Part shown: positions 1-7,607 of the stretch, in pieces
Layout of the letters: the number at the start of each line of letters is the position of its first letter
Numbering within the stretch: position 1 is the stretch's first letter
NCBI GenBank assembly: GCA_017303935.1
Contig: JAFLBD010000003.1
Coordinates: 372,001-436,000, forward strand
Reading direction: 5' to 3'
DNA length: 64,000 nucleotides
Source of the DNA: Armatimonadota bacterium
GTDB taxonomy: Bacteria > Armatimonadota > Fimbriimonadia > Fimbriimonadales > Fimbriimonadaceae
The notes under the pieces: generated by a model
Seen by the model: the letters and a program-made list of their open reading frames with translations, nothing else
What the model was told of the DNA's origin: nothing
The model's database searches: none
Program-made: the position numbers and the translations under genes

Positions 1-410
1 GCTGCCACGCGCCCGATAGTCTCGCGGGCGCTCGCTCGCCCTCCACCCGATTCTGATGTCAGCCCGTACTTCTCTTCATAGGTGTAGTCCGCATGGCTGG
101 GGCGGTAGGCAGATTCGGTTTCCGAGTAATCCTTAGGCCGTGCATCAGTGTTTCGCACCATCAAAGCGATCGGTGTCCCGAGCGTGACCCCATCTTGATT
201 CAGTCCGCTGAGCACTTCGACCTGATCCAATTCGTTCCGCTGTGAGACGATTGAGCTTTGGCCAGGTCGGCGGCGATCGAGTTCATTCTGAACCTGGTGC
301 AAGTCTAACCGCATGCCAGGCAAGCAACCATCTATCACGACCCCGACCCCTGAACCATGACTTTCGCCAAAGGTCGAGATCGTGAACAGTTTTCCGAATG
401 AACTTCCCAT
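1..410 (-). CDS. aroC: Chorismate synthase, N-terminal part (runs off the left edge)
   Basis: Chorismate synthase makes chorismate from 5-enolpyruvylshikimate-3-phosphate, the last step of the shikimate pathway, and needs reduced FMN. The first about 136 residues are visible. They begin [19 protein letters not shown], the family N-terminal signature, followed by RRRPGQS, a [10 protein letters not shown] strand and the [10 protein letters not shown] segment that lines the active site. The start ATG is preceded by a good Shine-Dalgarno sequence (GGGAGGTAAGCG directly before it), unlike the leaderless genes elsewhere in the window. It is truncated only by the window edge. Confidence 0.94.
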   Translation of the reverse strand, partial: MGSSFGKLFTISTFGESHGSGVGVVIDGCLPGMRLDLHQVQNELDRRRPGQSSIVSQRNELDQVEVLSGLNQDGVTLGTPIALMVRNTDARPKDYSETESAYRPSHADYTYEEKYGLTSESGGGRASARETIGRVA

Positions 411-460
411 CGCTTACCTCCCCATTTTCCCCAAAAGCGGTGGAGGTTTGCGGGCGAAGT

Positions 461-1294
461 TCAGCGCATGGCGTCGAGTCGTCGCACCCGCTCTTCAATC
501 GGAGGGTGCGTGCTGAACAGCTTCGCGAACTGCTGCCCGCTCAACGGATTCACGATACACATGTGTGCCGCGGACTGAGGCATCGTGTGGTTCGGGATCA
601 TCTGCGCTCCTCGGTCAAGCTTCAGCAGGGCATTCCGAAGCCCATCGGGCCGACCACAAAGCTCCGCGCCCGTCTTGTCGGCTTCAAACTCTCGGGCTCG
701 ACTCACCGCGAACTGGATCATCATCGCGGCAATTGGTGCGATCAAACTCACCACGAGCAGCACGATCGGATTCGGACGGTCTTCATCCCCGCCGCTGAAG
801 AAGTTGGCAAACATCGCCATATTCGCGATGGCGCTGATCATGCCAGCGAGGCTGGCAACAATCGCGCTCGTGAGCGTATCCCGGTGCTTGATGTGTGCGA
901 TCTCGTGGGCAATCACCCCTTCGATTTCACTCTCATTCAAGATGTTGAGCAGTCCGTCATTGACCGCAACCACGCCGTGTTTTGGACTCCGTCCTGTGGC
1001 AAACGCGTTCGGTGAAGGATCGTTGACGACATAAAGCCTCGGCATCGGGATGTTCGCGCGTTCGGAGAGCCGACGGACCATCGAATACAACTCGGGAGCC
1101 TGGGATTCTGAAACGGGGTTCGCCCGAACCATCTTCAGAACGATTTTGTCGCTGAAGAAGAACGTCACCAAGTTCATCACCGCGCTAATCAGCGCCATGA
1201 CCATCAGTCCTGCCGAACCACCGACCGCGTTACCGACCGTGATCAACAAGGCGGTCATTCCCGCCATCAACAAAAAGACCTTGAAGTTGCTCAT
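461..1294 (-). CDS. htpX: HtpX-type membrane zinc metalloprotease
   Basis: Membrane M48 protease that removes misfolded membrane proteins. The 277-residue product has two N-terminal membrane segments, then the zinc motif HEIAH at about residue 130, a second pair of hydrophobic segments (about 140-165 and 175-200) and the downstream EFEAD motif that carries the third zinc ligand, ending with the THPPIEERVRRL signature. An in-frame ATG exists 18 nt upstream, but the chosen start has AGGAAT just before it and begins MSNFKVFLLM, as the family usually does. It lies immediately after a terminator closing the operon to its right, so it is probably transcribed alone. Confidence 0.93.
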   Translation of the reverse strand: MSNFKVFLLMAGMTALLITVGNAVGGSAGLMVMALISAVMNLVTFFFSDKIVLKMVRANPVSESQAPELYSMVRRLSERANIPMPRLYVVNDPSPNAFATGRSPKHGVVAVNDGLLNILNESEIEGVIAHEIAHIKHRDTLTSAIVASLAGMISAIANMAMFANFFSGGDEDRPNPIVLLVVSLIAPIAAMMIQFAVSRAREFEADKTGAELCGRPDGLRNALLKLDRGAQMIPNHTMPQSAAHMCIVNPLSGQQFAKLFSTHPPIEERVRRLDAMR

Positions 1295-1323
1295 ATTCCT
1301 GTTAGAAACCACGCTTCGAAGGT

Positions 1324-1365
1324 CAACAAAAAAGACCTTCGCCAGCGGTTGCTAGCGAAGGTCTT
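1324..1365 (-). terminator. Intrinsic terminator
   Basis: Perfect 11-bp stem (AAGACCTTCGC with GCGAAGGTCTT) and a 12-nt loop. Read on the minus strand it is followed by TTTTTTG. It ends the operon that finishes at 1505 and sits only about 30 nt before the htpX start. Confidence 0.82.
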
Positions 1366-1504
1366 GCGTTTATGGTCCAAACCGGCACGATCAAAATCGT
1401 AGCGTATTGTCGATTTGGTCCCCTAGAAGTCTAGGTGCTACTCCCCTTCGGAATATGGTTTCTGGACATTCAAACGCCGAAGCTATTTGAATAGTTCCCA
1501 ACCA

Positions 1505-2350
1505 CTAAGGCATTTTTGCATCGTCCATCGCGCGCCAAATTTCGGCCATATGCCGCAAGTGAACCGTGTGCGCTTGAGCATCTTGCCCGCCATAGTTCCA
1601 GAAATGCAGATGCCCAGCATCTAGTTGTTCCAGCAAGGGGTAATTCGGATCGGATGCCGCAGCTCCCGAAGTTGGCACGACGAACGATTGCCGAAGCTTC
1701 GCTCCCACCGCGCGCGCCACTTCCCAAGTCGACAGATAGCTGTTTGGCGTGATTCGGCTATTCGTCGCCACAAAGCTCACCCTTCCCGCCATCGCGTCCA
1801 GCGCATAAGGCAGCCATGGGTCAATGTTCGCAGGATCGGGAAGGCGAGTTTTTGCATCAAGGTATCCACCGTAAAACGAATCGCAAAGGAGCACACGGCG
1901 GATGAGCATCCGGTTGCCAGGTTGTTTCATCCACTCGCGAACCGCGCCATATCCCGCGCTAAAACTGGCGATTCGGATGCCTCGAACCTTGTAGCCAGGA
2001 ATCTTTGCCTCAACCGCACGCAACCAGTCCGGCAGAGCGCTCGTCGATATGAACGGCGCGGCATAAGTCGCCGAGCCTTCACCCAAAGCCAAGATCAATA
2101 GCGGTTCGTGCAAATTCGCCTTAAGATGTTCGCTGAGCGCATACCAGTTCGGTGAGTGAACGCTGATGCGCAGCAGCCCGGTTGTATCAGGACTATAGCC
2201 TTCTGGGATGAAAAGGTCGCCCTTCTTCCCGGCGACCTCGATTGGGATCAACCGATCCACCGGAGCAGTCTCGTCCTTCACAAACGTGACCCGATGCATC
2301 GTACATGGTTGTAGGTTCATGATCGTCGCTGCCGCGAGTGCCGTCAACAT
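1505..2350 (-). CDS. Exported alpha/beta-hydrolase-like protein
   Basis: A 281-residue protein with a short hydrophobic N-terminus. It carries a nucleophile-elbow-like SFSAGYG (about residue 128), a following LLCDSFYGG strand that could give the acid, and a late DAGHLHFW that could give the histidine, as expected for an alpha/beta-hydrolase triad. Substrate is unknown. Its start overlaps the stop of the amidohydrolase gene by 7 nt and is preceded by AGAGAAG, so it is the last gene of the operon reading down from 4882. Fold and triad are my reading of motifs, not a family match. Confidence 0.72.
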   Translation of the reverse strand: MLTALAAATIMNLQPCTMHRVTFVKDETAPVDRLIPIEVAGKKGDLFIPEGYSPDTTGLLRISVHSPNWYALSEHLKANLHEPLLILALGEGSATYAAPFISTSALPDWLRAVEAKIPGYKVRGIRIASFSAGYGAVREWMKQPGNRMLIRRVLLCDSFYGGYLDAKTRLPDPANIDPWLPYALDAMAGRVSFVATNSRITPNSYLSTWEVARAVGAKLRQSFVVPTSGAAASDPNYPLLEQLDAGHLHFWNYGGQDAQAHTVHLRHMAEIWRAMDDAKMP

Positions 2351-3888
2351 ATCTTCTCTCCCCCACGATACACCCCGGTGATCGACGCCGATTCATCCTT
2401 GAGCGGATTTTTGTCATACGTCACGAAATCTGCCAACTGGTACAGCTTCAATGAGCCGAGCTCGTCGCCGCAACGATCCGCATCTCGCCCGCGTTGGGTG
2501 TAGCAATCGAACGCCTCTGCAACGGACAGATTCTCGGAAGGGTCGAAGCCATCCGGCCGATTCGCCGCAGTACGAATTCCAATCCAAGGATCTCCCAACA
2601 CAATCGGTCGATCGCTGTTAAAGGCAAGGGGAATCCCGGCCGCTTTGACCGACCGAAACCGCTTGAGCTTGGCCGCCCGCTCCGCTCCGAGTTGAACCTG
2701 ATAAGCCTTGCCAAATCGGTGCAAGAATTCCGGTTGCATCGTCACAAAGCACCCTGTTTTACGAATTCGTTCGATTCGCTCGTCGGTGAGCATCATTGCG
2801 TGTTCGAGCCGGTGAATCGCTGGATCGGGGGTCATCTCGAAAGCTGTCAGAACTTCATCCACTGCTCGATCGCCGATGGCGTGAACCGCCACTCGGTACC
2901 CCGCTTTAGCCGCTTTGACCATCATCTGTTGCAGCTTCTCACGCGCGTAAATCAAGGTGCCGGATTCGGTGGCGGTTTGATCTTCGGCGGTCGAATAGCT
3001 GCCATAGATCGCTGCAGTCGCCGAACCGATCGCGCCATCGGCGAAGATCTTCAGGCCCGCGATCTGGCAACGATCAGGCTGCATCTGGCATGAAATCTCT
3101 TGGATCATATGCGGACGGAACCCGCGAGGGCCGAGCACCGCGCTCCATTGCATGTAGAGCGAAATCCGCAAGCCACTTTCCCGTTCGCTAGCCTGGTGAT
3201 AAGCCTCCAACTCCTTCAGCAAGTGCCAGCGGCCAGTCATCATGTCGGTCGCATGGGTGATGCCCAAGGATTGCATCGCCTTGCCCGCCGCAACGATCGC
3301 CTCCACCATCTCTTCGAGGCTCGGCTCCGGGGCGCGACTCGTGACGATCTCATGCGCGCGTTCCAGCAAAACACCGTCCAATCGTCCGCTCGAATCCCGC
3401 CGGTAGGTGCCACCAGCAGGATCGGATTCCGACTCCGAGATATTCGCCGCACGAAGGGCGGCAGAGTTCACGACGCTGGCGTGTCCGTTGACGTGCCGCA
3501 AAGAGATCGGAACGGTGTCCGAGAGTTTGTCGAGGTCTTCCCGAGTGAGGTGTTGCGCGCCATCGAACTTGGTTTGATCGTAATGAACCGCCTGCAACCA
3601 CTTCCCTGGCTCGATCCCTTTCAGCGCGTCGCTCACCATTTGGAGCACTTCATCAGGAGTCTTGCAATGCCCCAAGTTCAGCTTTTGCAGGTCCAGCCCG
3701 GTCGGCAGAATGTGGCAATGTGAATCGACAAACGCCGGTAGGACATAGGCGCCGTTCAAGTCCACCGAGTCCGGCACCGCCACCTCACCAGCAGCCAATT
3801 CCCGACTGATGATCTTGCCCTCTCCATTCAACAGCATCGCGCCGGGCGAGCCATCTGGGTTCAAAAAGTTATGAAATCTGCGGTGCAT
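2344..3888 (-). CDS. YtcJ-like metal-dependent amidohydrolase
   Basis: A 514-residue member of the amidohydrolase superfamily (Amidohydro_3/YtcJ type), which hydrolyses amide or ester bonds with a metal centre. Visible motifs in order: AFVDSHCHI (metal-binding HxH, H57/H59), LKIFADGAIGS with the lysine expected to be carboxylated, AVHAIGDRAVD, HRLEHAMM, and FNSDRPI for the catalytic aspartate. Length is typical. No signal peptide, so cytoplasmic. Its start lies 20 nt inside the preceding reductase-like gene, which implies translational coupling. Substrate cannot be inferred. Confidence 0.9.
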   Translation of the reverse strand: MHRRFHNFLNPDGSPGAMLLNGEGKIISRELAAGEVAVPDSVDLNGAYVLPAFVDSHCHILPTGLDLQKLNLGHCKTPDEVLQMVSDALKGIEPGKWLQAVHYDQTKFDGAQHLTREDLDKLSDTVPISLRHVNGHASVVNSAALRAANISESESDPAGGTYRRDSSGRLDGVLLERAHEIVTSRAPEPSLEEMVEAIVAAGKAMQSLGITHATDMMTGRWHLLKELEAYHQASERESGLRISLYMQWSAVLGPRGFRPHMIQEISCQMQPDRCQIAGLKIFADGAIGSATAAIYGSYSTAEDQTATESGTLIYAREKLQQMMVKAAKAGYRVAVHAIGDRAVDEVLTAFEMTPDPAIHRLEHAMMLTDERIERIRKTGCFVTMQPEFLHRFGKAYQVQLGAERAAKLKRFRSVKAAGIPLAFNSDRPIVLGDPWIGIRTAANRPDGFDPSENLSVAEAFDCYTQRGRDADRCGDELGSLKLYQLADFVTYDKNPLKDESASITGVYRGGEKIC

Positions 3889-4672
3889 ATGCTTTTTCGT
3901 CTAGCCATTGTTGATACCGTTGAATCTGGGCATCGGTGGCATTCTGTCCGCCCGGATGGGCCAAATTGTTGATTTCATGGATCGATCGCACCCCCACAAG
4001 CGCGGTTCCGAGCTCGAGTGCGGCGTTCACGGTTCCGCGCGCAAAACCATCTGGGTCATCGTCGGCGTCAAAGAACGGTTTGCCCGCCCCCCAATTCAGC
4101 AGATGAGTTTGGACCACGCCGACTCGCCGGTCGTGTGCCAGCCGCGCCAAGGCCTGAAAGTCCTGTTGGTAGATCGGGTTCAATGGAGCGAGGACAACCT
4201 CAAAGGCGTCGTTGAACTGCCACATCGCCATCGCCGCCAAGAACGAGCCCCCAAAATACAGCCCGATATGCCGAATGGTTCCGTGCTGCTTGGCGAACTC
4301 CAAGGTTTGGAGCGCTCCGACAATCTGATGCTCTTCCCACGCCTTTCGGTAATCCAGAAAGAAGAAATCGAGGTGTTCGCGACCGACCGAACACAGAATC
4401 TGTAGCAACTCAGCCTGCAAGAGGTCGCTGGCGTGGTCTGAGTCGGTGGCGTTTTCCAGCGAGAGTCCGCCGCGAGCCATCAGCAGCGCATCGGTTCCAC
4501 GCATAGCGCCGCCCCACAGTCCAGGGCGTGAAGAGATGTCTAAGACGGTTTTTTGAGCCACTGCGTGCTGCACAAATTGGGGCAACCAACCTTCAGAGAT
4601 TTGGTGGGGTGGCATCAGGCTCAGCCAGAGCCGGGGGAATTCTAGATTGGTTCTGCCGAGAAGCCTGGACAT
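3869..4672 (-). CDS. Aldo/keto reductase-like protein, probably not a classic reductase
   Basis: A 267-residue protein with aldo/keto reductase architecture: an N-terminal LGRTNLEFPRLWLS strand, the LDFFFLDYRKAWEEH segment aligning with the usual 'D.YLLHRPD' region, a GTIRHIGLYFGG strand, and a late ALVGVRSIHEINN that matches the cofactor-binding part. It is shorter than usual (about 300). The catalytic tyrosine block is replaced by DISSRPGLWGG, so the Asp-Tyr-Lys-His tetrad looks incomplete. It sits between a small membrane protein and the amidohydrolase, overlapping the latter by 20 nt. Confidence 0.75.
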   Translation of the reverse strand: MSRLLGRTNLEFPRLWLSLMPPHQISEGWLPQFVQHAVAQKTVLDISSRPGLWGGAMRGTDALLMARGGLSLENATDSDHASDLLQAELLQILCSVGREHLDFFFLDYRKAWEEHQIVGALQTLEFAKQHGTIRHIGLYFGGSFLAAMAMWQFNDAFEVVLAPLNPIYQQDFQALARLAHDRRVGVVQTHLLNWGAGKPFFDADDDPDGFARGTVNAALELGTALVGVRSIHEINNLAHPGGQNATDAQIQRYQQWLDEKAYAPQIS

Positions 4673-4693
4673 GCAAACGGATTTAACCCGTTT

Positions 4694-4882
4694 TTAGATG
4701 CTTCGCTTTTCTGGGCGGATCAGTTCTCGCACCAGTCCGATGCCGGCGATCACTGCAACCATCATCAACAGCCCTGTTCGAATGTCCACCGTCGTCCCAA
4801 CCACGCCGAACGCCGATTCAGCCTTGGCAGAAGCGCAGAACGAAACGAGGACGATGAATGGGAGAACAGGAGATTTTTTCAT
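4694..4882 (-). CDS. Small exported or membrane protein (62 aa)
   Basis: Begins MKKSPVLPFIVLVSFCASAKA, a clear signal peptide with a probable cleavage after AKA, followed by a second hydrophobic stretch (GLLMMVAVIAGIGLV) and a basic tail RPEKR. Hydrophobic segment plus basic tail resembles a sorting anchor, but there is no PEP motif. It ends 21 nt before the reductase-like gene on the same strand, so it may head that operon. I do not recognise a family. Confidence 0.55.
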   Translation of the reverse strand: MKKSPVLPFIVLVSFCASAKAESAFGVVGTTVDIRTGLLMMVAVIAGIGLVRELIRPEKRSI

Positions 4883-4963
4883 TGCAGTGAGGTCTATGGG
4901 TGCAAATCCCGTGCCAATCTCCGTTCTGGTCCGGAGTTTGTGGTGAATGCCCCGGAAGTGTCA

Positions 4964-4969
4964 TATACT
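4964..4969 (+). promoter_or_regulatory. -10 box TATACT of a leaderless promoter
   Basis: TATACT ends 7 nt before the ATG at 4977. Transcription would start at or within 1-2 nt of the start codon. No convincing -35 at 16-18 nt. Confidence 0.55.
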
Positions 4970-4976
4970 GAAGGGG

Positions 4977-6092
4977 ATGGGCTTGGCGTTGAGGACGAGA
5001 TTTCTGGTAGTGGCGGGTGCGGTTGCACTCTGCTCCCGGTCTCATGCATTGACTTGGTCTATGCGTGAGGTGATTGCTCCAGGCGAGTCGCAACTCGTGT
5101 TTAGTGGCATTAACAACGCCGGACAGATTTCTGCGGAGGGCTGGGACACTAAGAACCTCTACCGAATCAATACTAACGGGCAGATCGAGACTGCTCCGCA
5201 AACACTTCACCAGCACACGAATTTCACGTCAGGTGGCATTAATGAGGCTGGCGATGTGGTTGTGTATGGAAATCCGCTTCAAGGATCTGGCCGTACTAAG
5301 GTCGGATATTGGACTCCAGGCGTGGGCATGACAGATCTCATGGTTCAAGACAATGGTCAAAACTATTGGTTTGAGTCATTCGCCATGAACAATGCCCACA
5401 CTGCTGTGGGTTGGGCAGAGTACATGGGTGCTGGTGGCTCAGGGGGCTCTGGGAATGCCATTTACTACTCACCGAATAGTAGTGCTTTGCTCGTTCCTGG
5501 GTATTGGGATGGTTACAACCTTGCCAGGGACATTGATGAGGCAGGAAACATCGTAGGCTGTGTCAATCTTGACCCGATTCTTTGGCGTGCCAATGGAACC
5601 TATGTGGACCTCACACAACCCAGCAGTTATGGTTCGGCAACAGCCATCAATTCAAGTGGACTGATCAGTGGAACACTGAACGATATCAACGGCAAACACT
5701 TAGCGATCTGGAATATATCAGGTCAACTGCTGCACAAGATCTACATTGGTGACCGAGTCAATAATCCCAACCCGTTGACAGAGAGTACCTACATGAATGA
5801 AAACGGTGATGTTGTGGTCACTGTGCTCAAGAATGGTGCATTGCGTCACTGTTTTTGGTCGGAGTCTACGGGGCTCCTAGACATCACCACGTTGTTCACC
5901 AACACAAGCGGTGGGCGGCTGAACATTATGGGGATCAACAACCGCAGGGAGATGATTGCAACCGGTTACTTTGGAAACGTCTACAAGCAAAACCTACTCC
6001 TCACTCCGGTGCCGGAGCCATCTGAAATGATCGTTCTCGGAGTTGGGTTGGTGGGCGTCGTTCTCCGGCGACGCAAGAGAAAAGCAGTCTGA
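4977..6092 (+). CDS. PEP-CTERM protein with HAF repeats
   Basis: A 371-residue exported protein. The N-terminus is a signal peptide (RTRFLVVAGAVALCSRSHA). The body consists of about seven short repeats of the form 'INNAGQISAEG', 'INEAGDVVVYG', 'IDEAGNIVG', 'INSSGLISG', matching the extracellular HAF repeat, which probably builds a beta-propeller. The C-terminus has the exosortase-type tripartite signal: VPEPSEMIVLG, a hydrophobic helix, then RRRKRK. The start at 4977 is preferred to an in-frame ATG at 4947 because TATACT lies 7 nt upstream of it and the signal peptide begins there. Confidence 0.86.
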   Translation: MGLALRTRFLVVAGAVALCSRSHALTWSMREVIAPGESQLVFSGINNAGQISAEGWDTKNLYRINTNGQIETAPQTLHQHTNFTSGGINEAGDVVVYGNPLQGSGRTKVGYWTPGVGMTDLMVQDNGQNYWFESFAMNNAHTAVGWAEYMGAGGSGGSGNAIYYSPNSSALLVPGYWDGYNLARDIDEAGNIVGCVNLDPILWRANGTYVDLTQPSSYGSATAINSSGLISGTLNDINGKHLAIWNISGQLLHKIYIGDRVNNPNPLTESTYMNENGDVVVTVLKNGALRHCFWSESTGLLDITTLFTNTSGGRLNIMGINNRREMIATGYFGNVYKQNLLLTPVPEPSEMIVLGVGLVGVVLRRRKRKAV

Positions 6093-6189
6093 TTAAGATC
6101 CAACATTCACGCCGTGACGACGCAACCCGTTGATTCGGCGTGGACCGTTCGGCCCGGGCAAAAGCCACTTCTGGTGAACAAAGAAAAGC

Positions 6190-6281
6190 TGGCGGAGCGG
6201 GAGGGATTCGAACCCTCGATACGATTAGAGCCGTATACGCGATTTCCAATCGCGCTCCTTCGACCACTCGGACACCACTCC
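6190..6281 (-). tRNA. tRNA-Ser (GGA)
   Basis: Minus strand folds as a class II tRNA of 92 nt including an encoded CCA. The acceptor GGAGTGG pairs with CCGCTCC, the anticodon loop contains GGA in a CGCGA/TCGCG stem, there is a long variable arm, and the T-arm has GGTTCGAATCC. It lies just downstream of nadE on the same strand. Confidence 0.94.
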
Positions 6282-6336
6282 TGACGCCGGACTTCATTGT
6301 GACCGATTCGGGCCGATTTTTTCACGGGCATCGTCG

Positions 6337-7218
6337 CTACCGATAGTCCACGGGCCGCAGATAGTACTCTCCGATCGCCGTGTCGCTCACCATCGCCACG
6401 GTCGGAAGTCGCCGCTTCCAATGCGTTCCGTCGAGCCGCTTTTCGACCAAATTGAGCGAGTGTTCGAGCACCCCCATCGCGAGCAACCGTTCCCGCGTGA
6501 ACCCCCGGATGATCAGGTTCAAAATCGAATCGGCTTCTTCGTATTTGAGCCCAAAGTCTCCCTCGTCGGTCTGACCTTTGATCAAGTCGGCGGTGGGTGG
6601 TTTGTCCACGATTGGGGCTGGCACTCCAAGCTCGCGAGCCAATGGCCAAACTTGCGACTTGAACAGATCGCCAAGCGGGTTGATCGGCGGGGCATCGTCC
6701 GCGTGCCAAGTGTAATAGCCGAATAAGCGCTCGGTCTTGTTCCCTGTTCCGAGCGGGAGCCCGCCGACCTTCATCGCCTGATCGAAGAGAATGGTCATGC
6801 GGCACCGCGCGCAGATGTTGCCGATGCGTTGTCCCGACATCTCTGGATCGGCGAGCAATCGGTACCCGTCCACCATCGCCGTGATCTCGATGGTCTCGCA
6901 GTTGATGCCGGTATCGTTGACCACCAATTCGGCATGGGTCAGGCTTTCGGGGGAACTGATCGCATAGGGCAACCGGATGGCATAGACGTTCTTTGGGCCG
7001 AACGCTTCCGCCGCCAAATAGGCGACGACCGCCGAATCCACTCCGCCAGAAAGCCCGAGCACGACTTTGCTGATTCCGCGCTGCCGAATGACTTCATCCT
7101 TTAGAAAGGCGACCAGCCAATCGCGCAACAATTTGTTGTTCAGTTGCAGTACCGAGGGGTCCAGGAGGTTGCGGCGCTCAGATCGGCAGATCGGGATCAC
7201 AACCCAATTTTCCCCCAT
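6337..7218 (-). CDS. nadE: NH3-dependent NAD+ synthetase
   Basis: Makes NAD+ from deamido-NAD+, ATP and ammonia. The 293-residue protein has the PP-loop SGGVDSA at about 58, the GTGNKTERLFGYYTWHADD block that binds deamido-NAD, NPLGDLFKSQVW, and VDKPPTADL, all diagnostic. There is no glutaminase domain, so ammonia must be supplied in trans. The chosen ATG has no obvious Shine-Dalgarno, and a GTG a few codons downstream is a possible alternative. tRNA-Ser follows 55 nt after the stop. Confidence 0.93.
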   Translation of the reverse strand: MGENWVVIPICRSERRNLLDPSVLQLNNKLLRDWLVAFLKDEVIRQRGISKVVLGLSGGVDSAVVAYLAAEAFGPKNVYAIRLPYAISSPESLTHAELVVNDTGINCETIEITAMVDGYRLLADPEMSGQRIGNICARCRMTILFDQAMKVGGLPLGTGNKTERLFGYYTWHADDAPPINPLGDLFKSQVWPLARELGVPAPIVDKPPTADLIKGQTDEGDFGLKYEEADSILNLIIRGFTRERLLAMGVLEHSLNLVEKRLDGTHWKRRLPTVAMVSDTAIGEYYLRPVDYR

Positions 7219-7334
7219 AATAGGTCTTTGGAACCAAGCAATTGTAGGACTTTGGACGCAATTCGTACATCCGGTGTATGCTACAAGAACATAAACGCGC
7301 CGAAACTACTCATAAGAGCGTTAGGAAATCTAGA

Positions 7335-7529
7335 ATGGACAACCTGTTGAAAATTGTCGTGATCGGTTTTCTCGGGATCATTGGAGCAATGGTCGCCATC
7401 CAGTTGGTCAAAGGACTGATTGGACTACTGATGCCACTCCTCGTGATTGGTGCCGCCGGGTACGTCGTGTACCGATTGGTCAAGCCAAAGTCTTCGCTGG
7501 GTGGACGCGGCGGCGGATACCTTCCCTAA
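7335..7529 (+). CDS. Small membrane protein (64 aa), hydrophobic helices and glycine-rich tail
   Basis: Starts MDNLLKIVVIGFLGIIGAMV after AGGAAA at 6-7 nt spacing, which decides the start over in-frame starts further upstream. It has two membrane-spanning stretches (about 4-24 and 28-48) and a short Gly-rich tail. No family is recognised. It is followed directly by a strong intrinsic terminator and so is a monocistronic unit. A TATGCT at about 7275 could be its -10. Confidence 0.6.
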   Translation: MDNLLKIVVIGFLGIIGAMVAIQLVKGLIGLLMPLLVIGAAGYVVYRLVKPKSSLGGRGGGYLP

Positions 7530-7556
7530 CCCACTTCTGTTCTAAGTCAGGCAAAC

Positions 7557-7593
7557 CGGCTTCCTAGTGCTCACTAGGGAGCCGTTCTTTTTT
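7557..7593 (+). terminator. Intrinsic terminator
   Basis: 13-bp stem (CGGCTTCCTAGTG with CACTAGGGAGCCG, one G-T pair), 2-nt loop, then TTCTTTTTT. Ends the small membrane protein transcript. Its T-run lies right next to the -10 of the acylase gene. Confidence 0.85.
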
Positions 7594-7595
7594 GG

Positions 7596-7601
7596 TAATG
7601 T
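7596..7601 (+). promoter_or_regulatory. Possible -10 box TAATGT of the acylase gene
   Basis: TAATGT ends 6 nt before the ATG at 7608. No Shine-Dalgarno lies between. The spacing matches the leaderless pattern of other genes here, but the box is a weaker match. Confidence 0.4.
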
Positions 7602-7607
7602 TGACGT

